A stretch of 64,000 bases of DNA, taken from positions 124,001 to 188,000 of the forward strand of contig NZ_LMVM01000040.1 of assembly GCF_002287175.1 (NCBI RefSeq), written 5' to 3'. The stretch comes from Methanobacterium bryantii. GTDB lineage: Archaea; Methanobacteriota; Methanobacteria; Methanobacteriales; Methanobacteriaceae. Both the position numbers and the translations under genes were made by a program. The notes beneath the pieces are model-generated. The model was not told where the DNA came from and ran no database searches. It saw only the letters and a list, made by a program, of their open reading frames with translations. Positions 53,022 to 61,772 of the stretch are shown here, piece after piece. Within the stretch, counting starts at the first letter, position 1, and each line of letters starts with the position of its first letter.

Positions 53022-54263
53022 TTAATTTCTGAGGTCTTTTACAATTTTTCCATCTTTCATTACCAGTATTATGTTATCTGGATTTCCAAGAGACTTTATA
53101 TGGGCAATAGGGTCCTTTTTACAGATTATAATATCTGCTAATTTGGAGGCTTCAACTGTACCAATTTTGTCCTCATATCCAATGCATTCAGCGGCGGTTT
53201 TAGTCCCTGCTACTATAGCTTCTTCTGCACTCATCCCCATATCACATAAAAAGCCTAATTCCTCCAGATTAATTCCATGGGACACAACACCGCAGTCAGT
53301 ACCCATTGCAATGCGAACACCAGCTTCATAAGCTTTCTTTATATTTTTTTTATGTATATCAACTATTTCAAGGGCTTGTTCTATTCCCCATTCAGGTAAC
53401 TCGCCTGCTTCAGCAAGTTTTTTGTTATGGTGCATAACTACAAATGTCGGCACCAGGTATGTGCCCTGATCTATCATCATTTGAATTGCTTCATCATCCA
53501 GGTAACTTCCGTGTTCTATTGAATGAGCACCTGCTTTAAGGGCATTTTTAATCCCTTCAGCCCCATGTCCATGTGCCATTACTTTTATGCCCTCATGATT
53601 TTCCCCTTCTTCCACCACAACTTTCAATTCTTCCACTGTAAATTGTGTATGTTCTGGCCCGTCATTGGCACTCATAACTCCGCCTGTGACCATTACTTTA
53701 ATAAAATCTGCTTTGCAGCGGATTATTTCCCTAACTCTTTTACGCACTTCTTCCACACCATCACAGATATGTTCGGGGAGACCTGGGTAAGAAATTTTAA
53801 TATCAAAACCCGAAGCACGCCAGAAATCAAAATGGCCGCCGGTTATAGAAAGGGGCATTACACTGATCAGTATCCGGGGGCCTAGTATCAATCCCTGTTC
53901 GACTGCCATTTTAACGCCTAGATCTGCAAGGCCTGCATCTCTTACAGTGGTTACACCTGCTTCAATTGTTTTCCTGCAGTTTTCAGCGCCTTTATAGAAA
54001 TAGAGTGAAAGGGGATCGTAGAGCGTATCTTTATCTTTAAACCCGTTTGCCATTAAGTGCATATGGGTGTCTATGAATCCCGGCAAAATGAACATCCCGC
54101 CGGCGTCAACCCTTTTGATTTCCTCCTCAGGCAGAGAAATCGAGTTTTCCTCACCAACTTCAACAATTTCGTTATCTTTAATTAAAATAGCTGCATTGAG
54201 GAGAGGTTCATCTCCAGTGCCGTTAATTAAAGTCCCGTTATGGATAAGAGAATATGCTGTCAT
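53022..54263 (-). CDS. amidohydrolase (imidazolonepropionase/prolidase-like)
   Basis: The 413-residue TIM-barrel metalloenzyme opens with a beta-sandwich segment, then FIDTHMHLMANG (the HxH metal pair), FIKVMVTGGVMSANDGPEHT with the position of the bridging Lys, MAHGHGAEGIKNALKAGAHSIEHGSYL, and the catalytic Asp in IAMGTDCGVVSHG. These fit the branch of amidohydrolases that includes dipeptidases cleaving Xaa-Arg/Lys and imidazolonepropionase. The substrate is not predictable. GGGGC lies before the ATG. It is monocistronic. Confidence 0.88.
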   Translation of the reverse strand: MTAYSLIHNGTLINGTGDEPLLNAAILIKDNEIVEVGEENSISLPEEEIKRVDAGGMFILPGFIDTHMHLMANGFKDKDTLYDPLSLYFYKGAENCRKTIEAGVTTVRDAGLADLGVKMAVEQGLILGPRILISVMPLSITGGHFDFWRASGFDIKISYPGLPEHICDGVEEVRKRVREIIRCKADFIKVMVTGGVMSANDGPEHTQFTVEELKVVVEEGENHEGIKVMAHGHGAEGIKNALKAGAHSIEHGSYLDDEAIQMMIDQGTYLVPTFVVMHHNKKLAEAGELPEWGIEQALEIVDIHKKNIKKAYEAGVRIAMGTDCGVVSHGINLEELGFLCDMGMSAEEAIVAGTKTAAECIGYEDKIGTVEASKLADIIICKKDPIAHIKSLGNPDNIILVMKDGKIVKDLRN

Positions 54264-54708
54264 TTTTTGCCCCGGTTTTTACATATAATTGCCTTCCAAA
54301 TCAGAGTAAAACAAATTATATTATGGTGCTCATTGAAATTAAAATTTTTGATACAATTATATTTCTAAAGGATGTATAGAAATAAAGCTATTTATGGGGT
54401 TTTTGTGGTAATTTGGGCATTATGGATTGTTTATTAACTAGTATGGTCTTTAAGATAAAATTATTTTCATGATACTGATGATTCTGGTTTTTTTATAGTT
54501 TTAATAGTACAAAATAATGCTATTCTGTAGATGTTCTTCTCTTTTTAAATATACATAGAAGCTTAAAATTATTTTTTAATTGATTTAGAACAAGAATATC
54601 TAATTATTTATGAACAGAGAATATAATTCTTTCCATTTATCTATAATAGTAAATAATATTATTATCATCTGGAAAATACTTATTTAACATAAAGAAAGGG
54701 GAGATAAT
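54264..54708 (+). other. AT-rich divergent intergenic region
   Basis: No gene is recognised in about 445 bp. A TATA-like element (AAATACTTATTTAAC, about 54671-54686) and the GGGGAG site just before the lipoprotein start serve the rightward gene. Confidence 0.35.
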
Positions 54709-55095
54709 TTGAAGAAAATAGCACCAATTCTAGTTTTAATTTTAATCGTAGCTGTTATTGGAATTTCTGGATGTATTGATAGTTCTTCAACTGGGCAAGC
54801 GATAGATCCTGTTCAGGACATATATTTAGATCAAATAACAAGTCCATATCAACAAGATGGTGGATGGAGTGTTAATGCATGGATAACAAGTAAAGCTCAA
54901 AAGTCATATGCAAACATTACATTTATAGCCACAGGTTATACTGTGGATAATGAAGTTATAGGAACGGATAAAGTATTTGTACCAACTTTAGATAATCAAT
55001 ATCAAAGTACAGGATGCGAAGCAGATTTTCCTAATGCTAAGAAAAAATTAGATCATATTACAATACAGGTTATAAACGCAACACCAATAAGTTAA
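54709..55095 (+). CDS. small lipoprotein
   Basis: The 128-residue product starts with TTG (supported by GGGGAG) and has a lipoprotein signal: KKIAPILVLILIVAVIGISG followed by Cys21, so the mature protein is membrane-anchored by lipid outside the cell. The remaining 105 residues look like one beta-sandwich domain, FxLYD-like, with GGWSVNAWITSKAQKSYANI and TFIATGYTVDNEVIGTDK. Such small domains are common in methanogen surface proteins. Function unknown. Confidence 0.8.
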   Translation: MKKIAPILVLILIVAVIGISGCIDSSSTGQAIDPVQDIYLDQITSPYQQDGGWSVNAWITSKAQKSYANITFIATGYTVDNEVIGTDKVFVPTLDNQYQSTGCEADFPNAKKKLDHITIQVINATPIS

Positions 55096-55108
55096 ATCTT
55101 TTTTACCT

Positions 55109-55402
55109 TCATTTTTTTATAGGTATTTGTTTTAGTGCCTTTTCGGCGTCTTCGTAGGTTACAATGGTTCTACCGTCTTTTGCAGCGATTTCTTTTGCTA
55201 TTTCGCCAATTTTTTCAAACCTAGTTTTAAATTCATCAATTAAAAGAAGAACATCGAGAGATGTATTTTGCAATTTTTCGATTTCATCTGATTTTGTAAC
55301 GGTTCTTTTTGTTTTTATCATATTTTCTATGAGTGCAGCGGCCAATTCGTTTTTAATACTCTTCATTTCATGTTTCAAATCGCTATTTTTAGCTTTACTC
55401 AT
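55109..55402 (-). CDS. histone-fold-like small protein
   Basis: ATG at 55402 is favoured because the AGGTG ribosome-binding site covers the alternative GTG at 55411. The 97-residue product is all-helical. Its C-terminal 45 residues (LLIDEFKTRFEKIGEIAKEI followed by AAKDGRTIVTYEDAEKAL) match the alpha2-loop-alpha3 part of archaeal histones, including the GRTIVTYED segment where histones have GRKTVTVED. The N-terminal half (NELAAALIENMIKTKRTVTK) is longer than in HMfB-type histones. It could be one of the non-canonical archaeal histones or another histone-fold dimer. It is divergent from the next gene. Confidence 0.6.
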   Translation of the reverse strand: MSKAKNSDLKHEMKSIKNELAAALIENMIKTKRTVTKSDEIEKLQNTSLDVLLLIDEFKTRFEKIGEIAKEIAAKDGRTIVTYEDAEKALKQIPIKK

Positions 55403-55545
55403 TCCAAACACCTTTTCAAACTATACTTTAAACTACTTATTTTTAACTTGTTGCTTTGTTGCTATATAATAATAAGTAAACATATAAATACTTACTTGAT
55501 GCTTTGAAGAAAAAAATAAGTACATATTCAAAAACATATTTTATA

Positions 55546-55761
55546 ATGTCGCGAGAATCAGAGGAAATTAAACAATTAGAGAAGAACTGGTCAGAATCAG
55601 AAAGAATCATGGTTAGGGGTATGGTAACCAAAGAAGCTGCAGAATTCCTTGAAAATGAAGCGTTTAAAGATTTTGGAATGATGAAAAAAGGAGCTATAGG
55701 GATGGAGCTCACTAAATTGATTTTGATTGCGCGTGACTGTATAAAGAAACAAGAAAAATAA
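55546..55761 (+). CDS. small helical protein of unknown function
   Basis: ATG at 55546 gives a 71-residue product (MSRESEEIKQLEKNWSESER, MVRGMVTKEAAEFLENEAFK, DFGMMKKGAIGMELTKLILI); an upstream TTG at 55504 adds 14 unconserved-looking residues. The sequence is helical and charged, with no recognised domain. It is divergent from the histone-fold-like gene across about 140 bp, and the TATA-like ACATATAAATAC near 55480 can serve it. Function unknown; DNA-binding or antitoxin-like roles are possible but unsupported. Confidence 0.6.
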   Translation: MSRESEEIKQLEKNWSESERIMVRGMVTKEAAEFLENEAFKDFGMMKKGAIGMELTKLILIARDCIKKQEK

Positions 55762-56041
55762 CTTTATTTTTATTTAAGTAAAATACAGCTACTATTTTTC
55801 TTATAATTAAATTTAGTACTTTTCACATGGAAAAAAGTTATTATTTGTTTTAAATTAAACAAAAAGGAATTTCTCCTCCTTTTTCAACAGTATTCTATTT
55901 TAAAAACTAAAAGGCACTAATGATCGAGATCATTTAAGATCACGGTCATCCTTAACTCTTTTTAAGAATTAGCTTATTTCTGTATTTATAAAATAGTAAC
56001 TTTTATACTTACTTTAAATAATAACAGCAATAGGTGTTATT

Positions 56042-57586
56042 ATGAGTAAATATATGGACTCATTGAATGCATATTTAAAAAAACCTAATGAAACTTATTT
56101 GATATGTAAAGGTTTGGTAGATCATATTGATGTTCAACATATTATGGAATTAACAAAAGAATATGAAGAGACAAAAGAAAACGGAGATTTAGTTAATCAA
56201 AAATATTATTTAGAAATTATTTTTTCAGAAGTTGAAAAATTATCTCCTGAAATGAAAGATAAGCTCAGTAAAGCATTATGCATCTTAAGTTTGGAACTTA
56301 CAATATTGCTACTTAATGATCATCAGTATCAAGATGCTATAGATCGTTTAGAATTAACAAAAAATATGTCAGGATATGCGAATCTTGAAACTATAGGGAA
56401 ATGTTCATTAAATAGACTTCTTTCTTATTCTAAGTTACTTTTGGGCTTAAGTGATGAATCTAAAGATCTTATACTTGAAGCTAAAGAATTAAACCAGAAG
56501 CTGATTAAAAATGCAGGTAAAATAACTTCTGGAGAGTTAAAAAAGGAAATTTTAGATGATAAACAAATCATTGAAGCATGGGAAAAAGACAATATTAAAA
56601 CTACAATTGAATTTGAAATTCCTTTTCCATTAATAGTTACAGATGAACCTATTGAATTTGAATATGATGATGTCAAACATATTATAGAAATAGAATTATT
56701 TGAAAGCCCCGTAAGTCCTATTCCAAGTAAAGGATGCTTTGCTGAAATTGTAGAAGATAAATATGGTCTTGCTATTAGATCCAAAGTAAAATTAACTTCA
56801 TTTAGGTATGTCAATCCTTATGAAATAATTGAATTAAAAATTTTAGCTCAAGATAAAAAGACATCAAAGGCAATTCTTGAAACAATTAAAGTGATGAATT
56901 TTTTTATTGAAAGATACAGAGTTACTACTAATAATTATTGGTTAGAAAATATTTTTCATAAGATGATTCCTAATTATAAAGGTATGGTAACTGCGGGGAA
57001 TATTAAAATACATACTATTAGGAACTTTCATAGTCAAAGGATTAAAATTAGCTTAGGAAATCCATGGTTATCCCAAGAAAAATTAGAAGAACTTATGAAT
57101 AATCTTAAAAAAGATAGATTAGATTTATGGAATTCTTTATTACTTGATGCGAAAGATTATCTACTCCGTAGAAATTATAAAGAAGCAATTTATGCTATTA
57201 ATGGAGCATTTGAAAACTATTTAATGTTAAAGGCACAGGAAATTTTGAGTGAAGCTTGGGGTAACAAAAATGCTATGGAATATTTGGATGGTATACCTGA
57301 CTACAAATATCATAAACTAAAAAATTGTATGGATGAAGAAACATTTAATAAAGCTGTTAAAAAGGATTTGATAGCTCCATATGTTCCTTCAACTTATCAA
57401 ATACTGAAAGAATGTAATATTGTTCGTCCTTTTCCCATTTCTCGTAAAAAATTGAATAAATTAGTTGATAAAATAAGGAAAAAAAGGAATGAAGTAATGC
57501 ATGGAGATAACCTAAATGAAGATTTAGAAATAATAGTGTTTGAAGCGATTAAAAGCTTTGAAGATTTCGTTAAATTATTTGATTAA
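56042..57586 (+). CDS. HEPN-motif protein, large, unknown
   Basis: The 514-residue soluble protein has a helical N-terminal region (1-180), a central beta-rich region (about 185-300, IKTTIEFEIPFPLIVTDEPI) and a C-terminal helical domain from about residue 360. That domain carries RRNYKEAIYAINGAFENYLM and ends with KRNEVMHGDNL, in which R482-x4-H487 fits the Rx4-6H motif of HEPN ribonucleases. HEPN proteins often act in abortive infection or toxin systems. No nucleotidyltransferase antitoxin is adjacent. GGTG precedes the ATG. Low-GC codon use and sparse surroundings suggest accessory DNA. Confidence 0.7.
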   Translation: MSKYMDSLNAYLKKPNETYLICKGLVDHIDVQHIMELTKEYEETKENGDLVNQKYYLEIIFSEVEKLSPEMKDKLSKALCILSLELTILLLNDHQYQDAIDRLELTKNMSGYANLETIGKCSLNRLLSYSKLLLGLSDESKDLILEAKELNQKLIKNAGKITSGELKKEILDDKQIIEAWEKDNIKTTIEFEIPFPLIVTDEPIEFEYDDVKHIIEIELFESPVSPIPSKGCFAEIVEDKYGLAIRSKVKLTSFRYVNPYEIIELKILAQDKKTSKAILETIKVMNFFIERYRVTTNNYWLENIFHKMIPNYKGMVTAGNIKIHTIRNFHSQRIKISLGNPWLSQEKLEELMNNLKKDRLDLWNSLLLDAKDYLLRRNYKEAIYAINGAFENYLMLKAQEILSEAWGNKNAMEYLDGIPDYKYHKLKNCMDEETFNKAVKKDLIAPYVPSTYQILKECNIVRPFPISRKKLNKLVDKIRKKRNEVMHGDNLNEDLEIIVFEAIKSFEDFVKLFD

Positions 57587-57758
57587 CCTTAAATTAGAAT
57601 ATATATTAGTATAGATATATTCTCAAAATTAGGGTAAACAAATTATGGATAATTTTTTTATTTTAGGTTTTCGTACTCATTAAAATTGAAATATAATAAG
57701 TTACTTTTCTAACGCTCTAACTCAAGAAGCTTAAAATAGAATTTAAATGATTTAATTA

Positions 57759-57914
57759 ATGATTGATAAAAGCGGTTTCAAACTAAATAGAGTAATCTCA
57801 CCTGAAACCAAATATATGCACCTTATGGAAGCAATTCAAGAAGCTGAACTTAGATTTTTACTTGCTAGTTTGAAAGGTGAAACTTTTCATGTTTCTGGAA
57901 AAGGCCATAACTAG
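57759..57914 (+). CDS. 51-residue ORF, possible gene remnant
   Basis: The frame reads MIDKSGFKLNRVISPETKYM and later EAIQEAELRFLLASLKGETF, with reasonable codon use but no recognised family or strong ribosome-binding site. It may be the remainder of a longer gene in the stretch between the HEPN-motif protein and the zinc-ribbon protein. The rest of 57587-58066 shows no gene. Confidence 0.25.
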   Translation: MIDKSGFKLNRVISPETKYMHLMEAIQEAELRFLLASLKGETFHVSGKGHN

Positions 57915-58020
57915 ATTCAATTAAAGTTACCAAAAAATAGATTTAACGCTTTTTTGTGAAAGTTCTCAAAGTAATACTAATACAAATTAATTACTTCCAT
58001 TTTTAATACAAAGATGGGCA

Positions 58021-58030
58021 TATTTATATA
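58021..58030 (+). promoter_or_regulatory. TATA box for the zinc-ribbon membrane protein
   Basis: TATTTATATA lies about 37-46 bases before the start codon; a transcription start near 58055 gives a very short leader containing GGTG. Confidence 0.45.
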
Positions 58031-58066
58031 ACCTCAAACAAACATACATGAAAATGGTGTGTATAT

Positions 58067-58678
58067 ATGGTTATTTGTAGTAATTGTGGGGAGAAAAATG
58101 ATGATTCCGCTAAATTCTGTCAAGAATGTGGAACTCCTTTAACAAAAGACTTGAAAATAACTAAAGATGAAAAAAATGGACATAAACATTATATTTATGC
58201 TTTAACAACGATTATGGGCGTTATTTTGATTATATTGGATTCATTAGGGATAATTAGTAATCTCTTATTGGTCCCTTTAGGTCTTATATTAACAATGGGG
58301 GGATTAATTAGACTATTTCCAAAAATAATTAGACCTAAAGCTATCTTGATTGGATTAATAGCTTTTTTTGTAATTCAAAATATATTGTTCATATTGTCAG
58401 TCATGTATATTGGCCATTTATCCATCTCTGGGCAGTTTAGCATATTTCTTATTTCGATACTGATTAGTGGGTCTATGGCTGGTTATTTTTCGGGTAAAAG
58501 TTATTTGAATGGATGTATAATCGGTTTAATAATAGGAATGGTCTATTCAATTGGATTTACAATGGATTACTATTCTTTTATAGGTGGTTTTATGACCTTA
58601 ACAATATTTGGATTAACCGGCGGTCTAATCGGAGTTGTAATATTCAGAAAAAATCATAGTTACAAAGTTTTAGATTAA
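58067..58678 (+). CDS. zinc-ribbon multi-pass membrane protein
   Basis: The 203-residue product starts with a zinc ribbon (ICSNCGEKNDDSAKFCQECG, two CxxC pairs) on the cytoplasmic side, a short charged linker, and five or six hydrophobic helices, the later ones Gly-rich (ISGSMAGYFSGKSYLNGC). The C-terminal helices resemble DUF5518 membrane proteins such as the one at 58745-59170, with which it converges. Function unknown. Confidence 0.78.
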   Translation: MVICSNCGEKNDDSAKFCQECGTPLTKDLKITKDEKNGHKHYIYALTTIMGVILIILDSLGIISNLLLVPLGLILTMGGLIRLFPKIIRPKAILIGLIAFFVIQNILFILSVMYIGHLSISGQFSIFLISILISGSMAGYFSGKSYLNGCIIGLIIGMVYSIGFTMDYYSFIGGFMTLTIFGLTGGLIGVVIFRKNHSYKVLD

Positions 58679-58744
58679 ATAAAATAAAAATATTGGATAT
58701 TTTTTTGCATGCGGATCCTATCTATTATGTGATGTATCTAATTA

Positions 58745-59170
58745 TTAATAGTAAACATTAAAAAGTGATATTCCAATGATAAATATAGCAATTATTGCTA
58801 TAATTGCGATGATTGGGCCAAATTGCTTTGTTTGTTTGACACGTTCGTAATCTATTTTTCCAGGGAGACCACCAATAAGTGACATCCCTGGGAATTGTAT
58901 AAATCCGAGCAATATGGCCGGTAATTTATTGAATCCATCTGGAGATTCTATGATTGAAAATAAGACTGCTGCTATTAGCCCCATATAAATACTATATCTT
59001 ATTTTTTTGTCTTTACTGAAATAAGTAGCTATAAAACCTCCAAGTATAAATGCAAAAATAAACATAGCATTTCCCACTAATGGGGGTGCATCAAACACTA
59101 AGGGAATCATAACCAATAGGAGGGTCACAAATAATCCCAAAATTATAGATATGAGCGGGTGAAGTTTCAT
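58745..59170 (-). CDS. DUF5518-like membrane protein
   Basis: The 141-residue product has four hydrophobic helices with the typical AFILGGFIATYFSKDKKIRY segment and Gly-rich helix 3 (LLGFIQFPGMSLIGGLPG), as in DUF5518 proteins common in methanogens. It converges with the zinc-ribbon membrane protein, whose last helices look related. Function unknown. Confidence 0.75.
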   Translation of the reverse strand: MKLHPLISIILGLFVTLLLVMIPLVFDAPPLVGNAMFIFAFILGGFIATYFSKDKKIRYSIYMGLIAAVLFSIIESPDGFNKLPAILLGFIQFPGMSLIGGLPGKIDYERVKQTKQFGPIIAIIAIIAIFIIGISLFNVYY

Positions 59171-59501
59171 AAATTAAATTCTTCCTATTTTTTACATTAA
59201 TCTTTTGGTTCTACAGATAATATATGAAAAATAGTGAATCATTACTAAGACAATTAAAAAGACTATTTAAGAAACCCTAAAACGAGCTCATTCTAAAAAT
59301 TAAATAAGAATTCAAAAAATAAATCAAATCTATTACAGTCCTACTTTTTTAGTACCATAAAGTATGATATCTCCAAAATTTAATAATAAATAGAAGGGCG
59401 GTACAGCACCTCTATTTAATGCCCTTAATATTATTTTAGAGAAATTCGCGCTTCCATTATTGAAAATGAATTTAATTGTTTTCTTATTTAGGGGTATACT
59501 T
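59171..59501 (+). other. intergenic region with an imperfect inverted repeat
   Basis: The main structure in about 330 bp is AATAATAAATAG-AAGGGC (from 59382) pairing with GCCCTT-AATATTATTTTA (59421-59438), a long imperfect stem around a loop of about 20 bases that contains GGTACAGCACC. It ends about 60 bp before the homing-endonuclease-like gene and could be its insertion boundary, a terminator or a leader structure. Confidence 0.45.
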
Positions 59502-60017
59502 ATGGTATACGGGTATATTTATAAAATTGTAAATTATAAAACGAATAAAGTGTATATTGGCCAAACTACAGGGAAACCAGATAAAAGGTGGAAAGACCAC
59601 CTTAAAAAATTGAGAATGAATACGCACCACAGCCGCCATTTACAAAACAGTTTTAATAAATATGGAAATGTTTTTAATTTTCAAGTTTTAAACTACGCCA
59701 CATCAAAAAAAGCATTAGATAAGCTTGAAATGGATTATATTGCCAGATATAAAAGTACTAATCAAAAATACGGCTATAATATGTTAATTGGCGGTGGAGG
59801 GGTAAGACACACCCCTTCAATGAAAAAACATAAATCTCTACTTTTAACTAGAAACAACCCCATGAAAAACCCGGAAACAGCTAAAAAGATGGGTGAAACC
59901 GTCAGAAATAGCGGAATTGTAAATGGTAAAAATAATCCAAGATATAGGCAGGATCTCCCAGATAATTCTTATTTAACATTTTTATATTGGGATTTACTTT
60001 TGACATTGATGAAATAG
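59502..60017 (+). CDS. GIY-YIG homing endonuclease-like, N-terminal part
   Basis: From ATG at 59502 the 171-residue product starts with VYGYIYKIVNYKTNKVYIGQ, a GIY-YIG catalytic domain with the conserved Arg (KRWKDHL) and the later Glu (LEMDYIARY). A NUMOD-type DNA-binding segment (RNNPMKNPETAKKMGETV) follows. The frame stops after YLTFLYWDLLLTLMK, and the natural continuation is found in the -1 frame at 59987-60334. Free-standing homing endonucleases like this are mobile in phages and archaea. The nuclease domain itself is intact. Confidence 0.82.
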   Translation: MVYGYIYKIVNYKTNKVYIGQTTGKPDKRWKDHLKKLRMNTHHSRHLQNSFNKYGNVFNFQVLNYATSKKALDKLEMDYIARYKSTNQKYGYNMLIGGGGVRHTPSMKKHKSLLLTRNNPMKNPETAKKMGETVRNSGIVNGKNNPRYRQDLPDNSYLTFLYWDLLLTLMK

Positions 60018-60334
60018 CAAAACTGTATGATACTCATGCCTCGACTATACAGCGCAGATTACAAAAGCATGGTACGGTAATTAAATCTGAATCATTAAGA
60101 AATGTTAAAGGATTATGCAGGCTTAGCAGGTATAATTTTAGTTATAGGGAAGTAACCGATGCTCCAATTATTATAAAAGATTATCCTGGAGTTAGCAGGC
60201 ATAAATCGGGAAGATGGGTTATTGCGTTTAGTATTAACAAAAAACAGCATAAATTTGGTTCTTTTTTATTAAAGGAAGATGCTATTTTTGAATGTAAACG
60301 GTTAAGGAAAGAATACGGCGTAATGTTGTTATAA
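59987..60334 (+). CDS. continuation of the GIY-YIG protein in a shifted frame (HTH and C-terminal domain)
   Basis: The shifted frame reads GFTFDIDEIAKLYDTHASTI followed by QRRLQKHG, a helix-turn-helix as in NUMOD DNA-binding parts, then SRHKSGRWVIAFSINKKQHK and LKEDAIFECKRLRKEYG, an AP2-like segment. It overlaps the end of the nuclease frame by about 30 bases and has no own start or ribosome-binding site, so it is the C-terminal half of one gene split by a single frameshift. No clear slippery heptamer is present at the overlap, making a mutation or sequencing error likelier than programmed frameshifting. Confidence 0.7.
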   Translation: MGFTFDIDEIAKLYDTHASTIQRRLQKHGTVIKSESLRNVKGLCRLSRYNFSYREVTDAPIIIKDYPGVSRHKSGRWVIAFSINKKQHKFGSFLLKEDAIFECKRLRKEYGVMLL

Positions 60335-60428
60335 CTTTTATTTCATCTTTTTAAACTAATTTGAATATTTAATACTATTAACAAACACCTCTAAAATAAA
60401 ATAACTATTTTTAAGATTGTATATTAAA

Positions 60429-60642
60429 ATGATAAGTCGTATAAAATGGGTTAGAGATTAATATCCTGATTATAATATTGGTTTTAGATTATTGGATAAT
60501 AAAATAATTTTACTACGGAAAGTGTTAACTAATACTTCTTTTCCATGGATATATGATAATACTAATAGTTCTGCCGATGAAAAATCCCACCTAAATGGAT
60601 ATAATCTAAAAAAATCATTATGCATGTCGTTGGGTCACTAGA
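60429..60642 (+). pseudogene. short degraded ORF
   Basis: MISRIKWVRD is followed by an in-frame TAA and then by an open stretch YPDYNIGFRLLDNKIILLRK to a stop near 60642. The codon pattern looks protein-like but no family is recognised, so it is a tentative remnant. The remainder of 60335-60674 contains nothing else. Confidence 0.25.
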
Positions 60643-60674
60643 ACTATTTTATTTGATTAGCTAGGGGAATATAA

Positions 60675-61217
60675 ATGGATAAAAGACTATTGGTGATCTT
60701 GGTATTTGTGGTTATTGGGATGGCTGTTCTTACTTATGGCTACACTCAACAAGATCAGAATACAATACAAAGCAGTGTGATTCAAAATGACACAATTCAA
60801 AATGCAACACAGAATAATACAACTCAAAATAGTGAACAAAAAGATGTAAAGGGCACTTTAAAAGATTATGATGCAACAATAACTCAAAAAGGACCCAGTA
60901 CTCCTCAAAAAAGAGGTACAAGTGTATCTATATCTTACACAGTAACAAATAAAGGGAAAAAGACAATTTATGATGCAGAAGTAGGGGCTCAAGAATTTGA
61001 TAGATATATTGGTACTTTGAAACCGGGCCAAACTAAAAAATATACATACATGGAGTATATACCGACTGATAAAGACTTAACAGAGTGGTTTGAAGGAAGT
61101 AATGTTAAATTGACAGGTTCATTGGAGTTAGGAAGCATTATACTTACTTTTAAAGATGATAAGGGCGTTTTACATGGAGTACGTTCTAATCAGATTTCAA
61201 TAAAACTGTTGAATTAA
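60675..61217 (+). CDS. membrane-anchored Gln/Asn/Thr-rich protein with beta domain, copy 1
   Basis: The 180-residue product has an N-terminal anchor (RLLVILVFVVIGMAVLTYGY), a low-complexity Gln/Asn/Thr linker (residues about 25-57) and one extracytoplasmic beta-sandwich domain containing SISYTVTNKGKKTIYDAEV and LKPGQTKKYTYMEYIPTDKD, similar to CARDB/DUF11-type domains. It is followed 36 bp later by a paralog. GGGG precedes the ATG. Probably a surface or adhesion protein; exact role unknown. Confidence 0.75.
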   Translation: MDKRLLVILVFVVIGMAVLTYGYTQQDQNTIQSSVIQNDTIQNATQNNTTQNSEQKDVKGTLKDYDATITQKGPSTPQKRGTSVSISYTVTNKGKKTIYDAEVGAQEFDRYIGTLKPGQTKKYTYMEYIPTDKDLTEWFEGSNVKLTGSLELGSIILTFKDDKGVLHGVRSNQISIKLLN

Positions 61218-61253
61218 TCCGATTTTTTCTTTTTTATTGCTTTGAGGTATACT

Positions 61254-61772
61254 ATGAATGAAAAGCTGATGGCAGTCTTGGTGTTCGTAATTCTAGGAAT
61301 GGTTGTTTTAACTTATGGTTACACTCAACAAGGTAATTATACAAAGCAAAATAACACAGTTCAAAATGCAACACCTAACGGTACAGTTCAAGATAATGAA
61401 ACAAACGTAGATGGTGCAAGATATAATGATGTAACCATAACTCAAAAAGGGCTTAGAACACCTCAAAAAAGAGGTACAAGCGTGCCTATATATTATACAG
61501 TAACAAACAACGGGAAAAACAAGGTATATGGTGTTGAAGTATGGTCTCAAGATTTTGGAAAAGATATTGGTACTTTAGATCCTGGCCAAACTAAAAAATA
61601 TACATATATGGAATATGTTCCAACTGATAATGATTTAGCATCGTGGTATGATAGTGGTGTTAAATTAAACAGCCAGTATACAATTGGTGGCATTTATCTC
61701 AGTTTCAAAGATAGTAAAGGTGTTATACGCAGGGTGCAGTCTAATTCAATTGAAATAAGATTATTGAATTAA
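61254..61772 (+). CDS. membrane-anchored Asn/Thr-rich protein with beta domain, copy 2
   Basis: ATG at 61254 is preferred since GAGGT lies just before it; a TTG at 61242 precedes that site. The 172-residue product repeats the plan of the previous gene: anchor MAVLVFVILGMVVLTYGYTQ, Asn/Thr-rich linker, and the domain with TVTNNGKNKVYGVEV and LDPGQTKKYTYMEYVPTDND. The two copies share most of the domain but diverge in the linker. A T-run follows at its 3' end. Tandem duplication; role unknown. Confidence 0.75.
   Translation: MNEKLMAVLVFVILGMVVLTYGYTQQGNYTKQNNTVQNATPNGTVQDNETNVDGARYNDVTITQKGLRTPQKRGTSVPIYYTVTNNGKNKVYGVEVWSQDFGKDIGTLDPGQTKKYTYMEYVPTDNDLASWYDSGVKLNSQYTIGGIYLSFKDSKGVIRRVQSNSIEIRLLN

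Noticed and set aside
59976..59990. Programmed -1 frameshift site in the GIY-YIG gene
   Set aside because: The T-rich sequence there does not match an X-XXY-YYZ heptamer in the zero frame, so a mutation is simpler.
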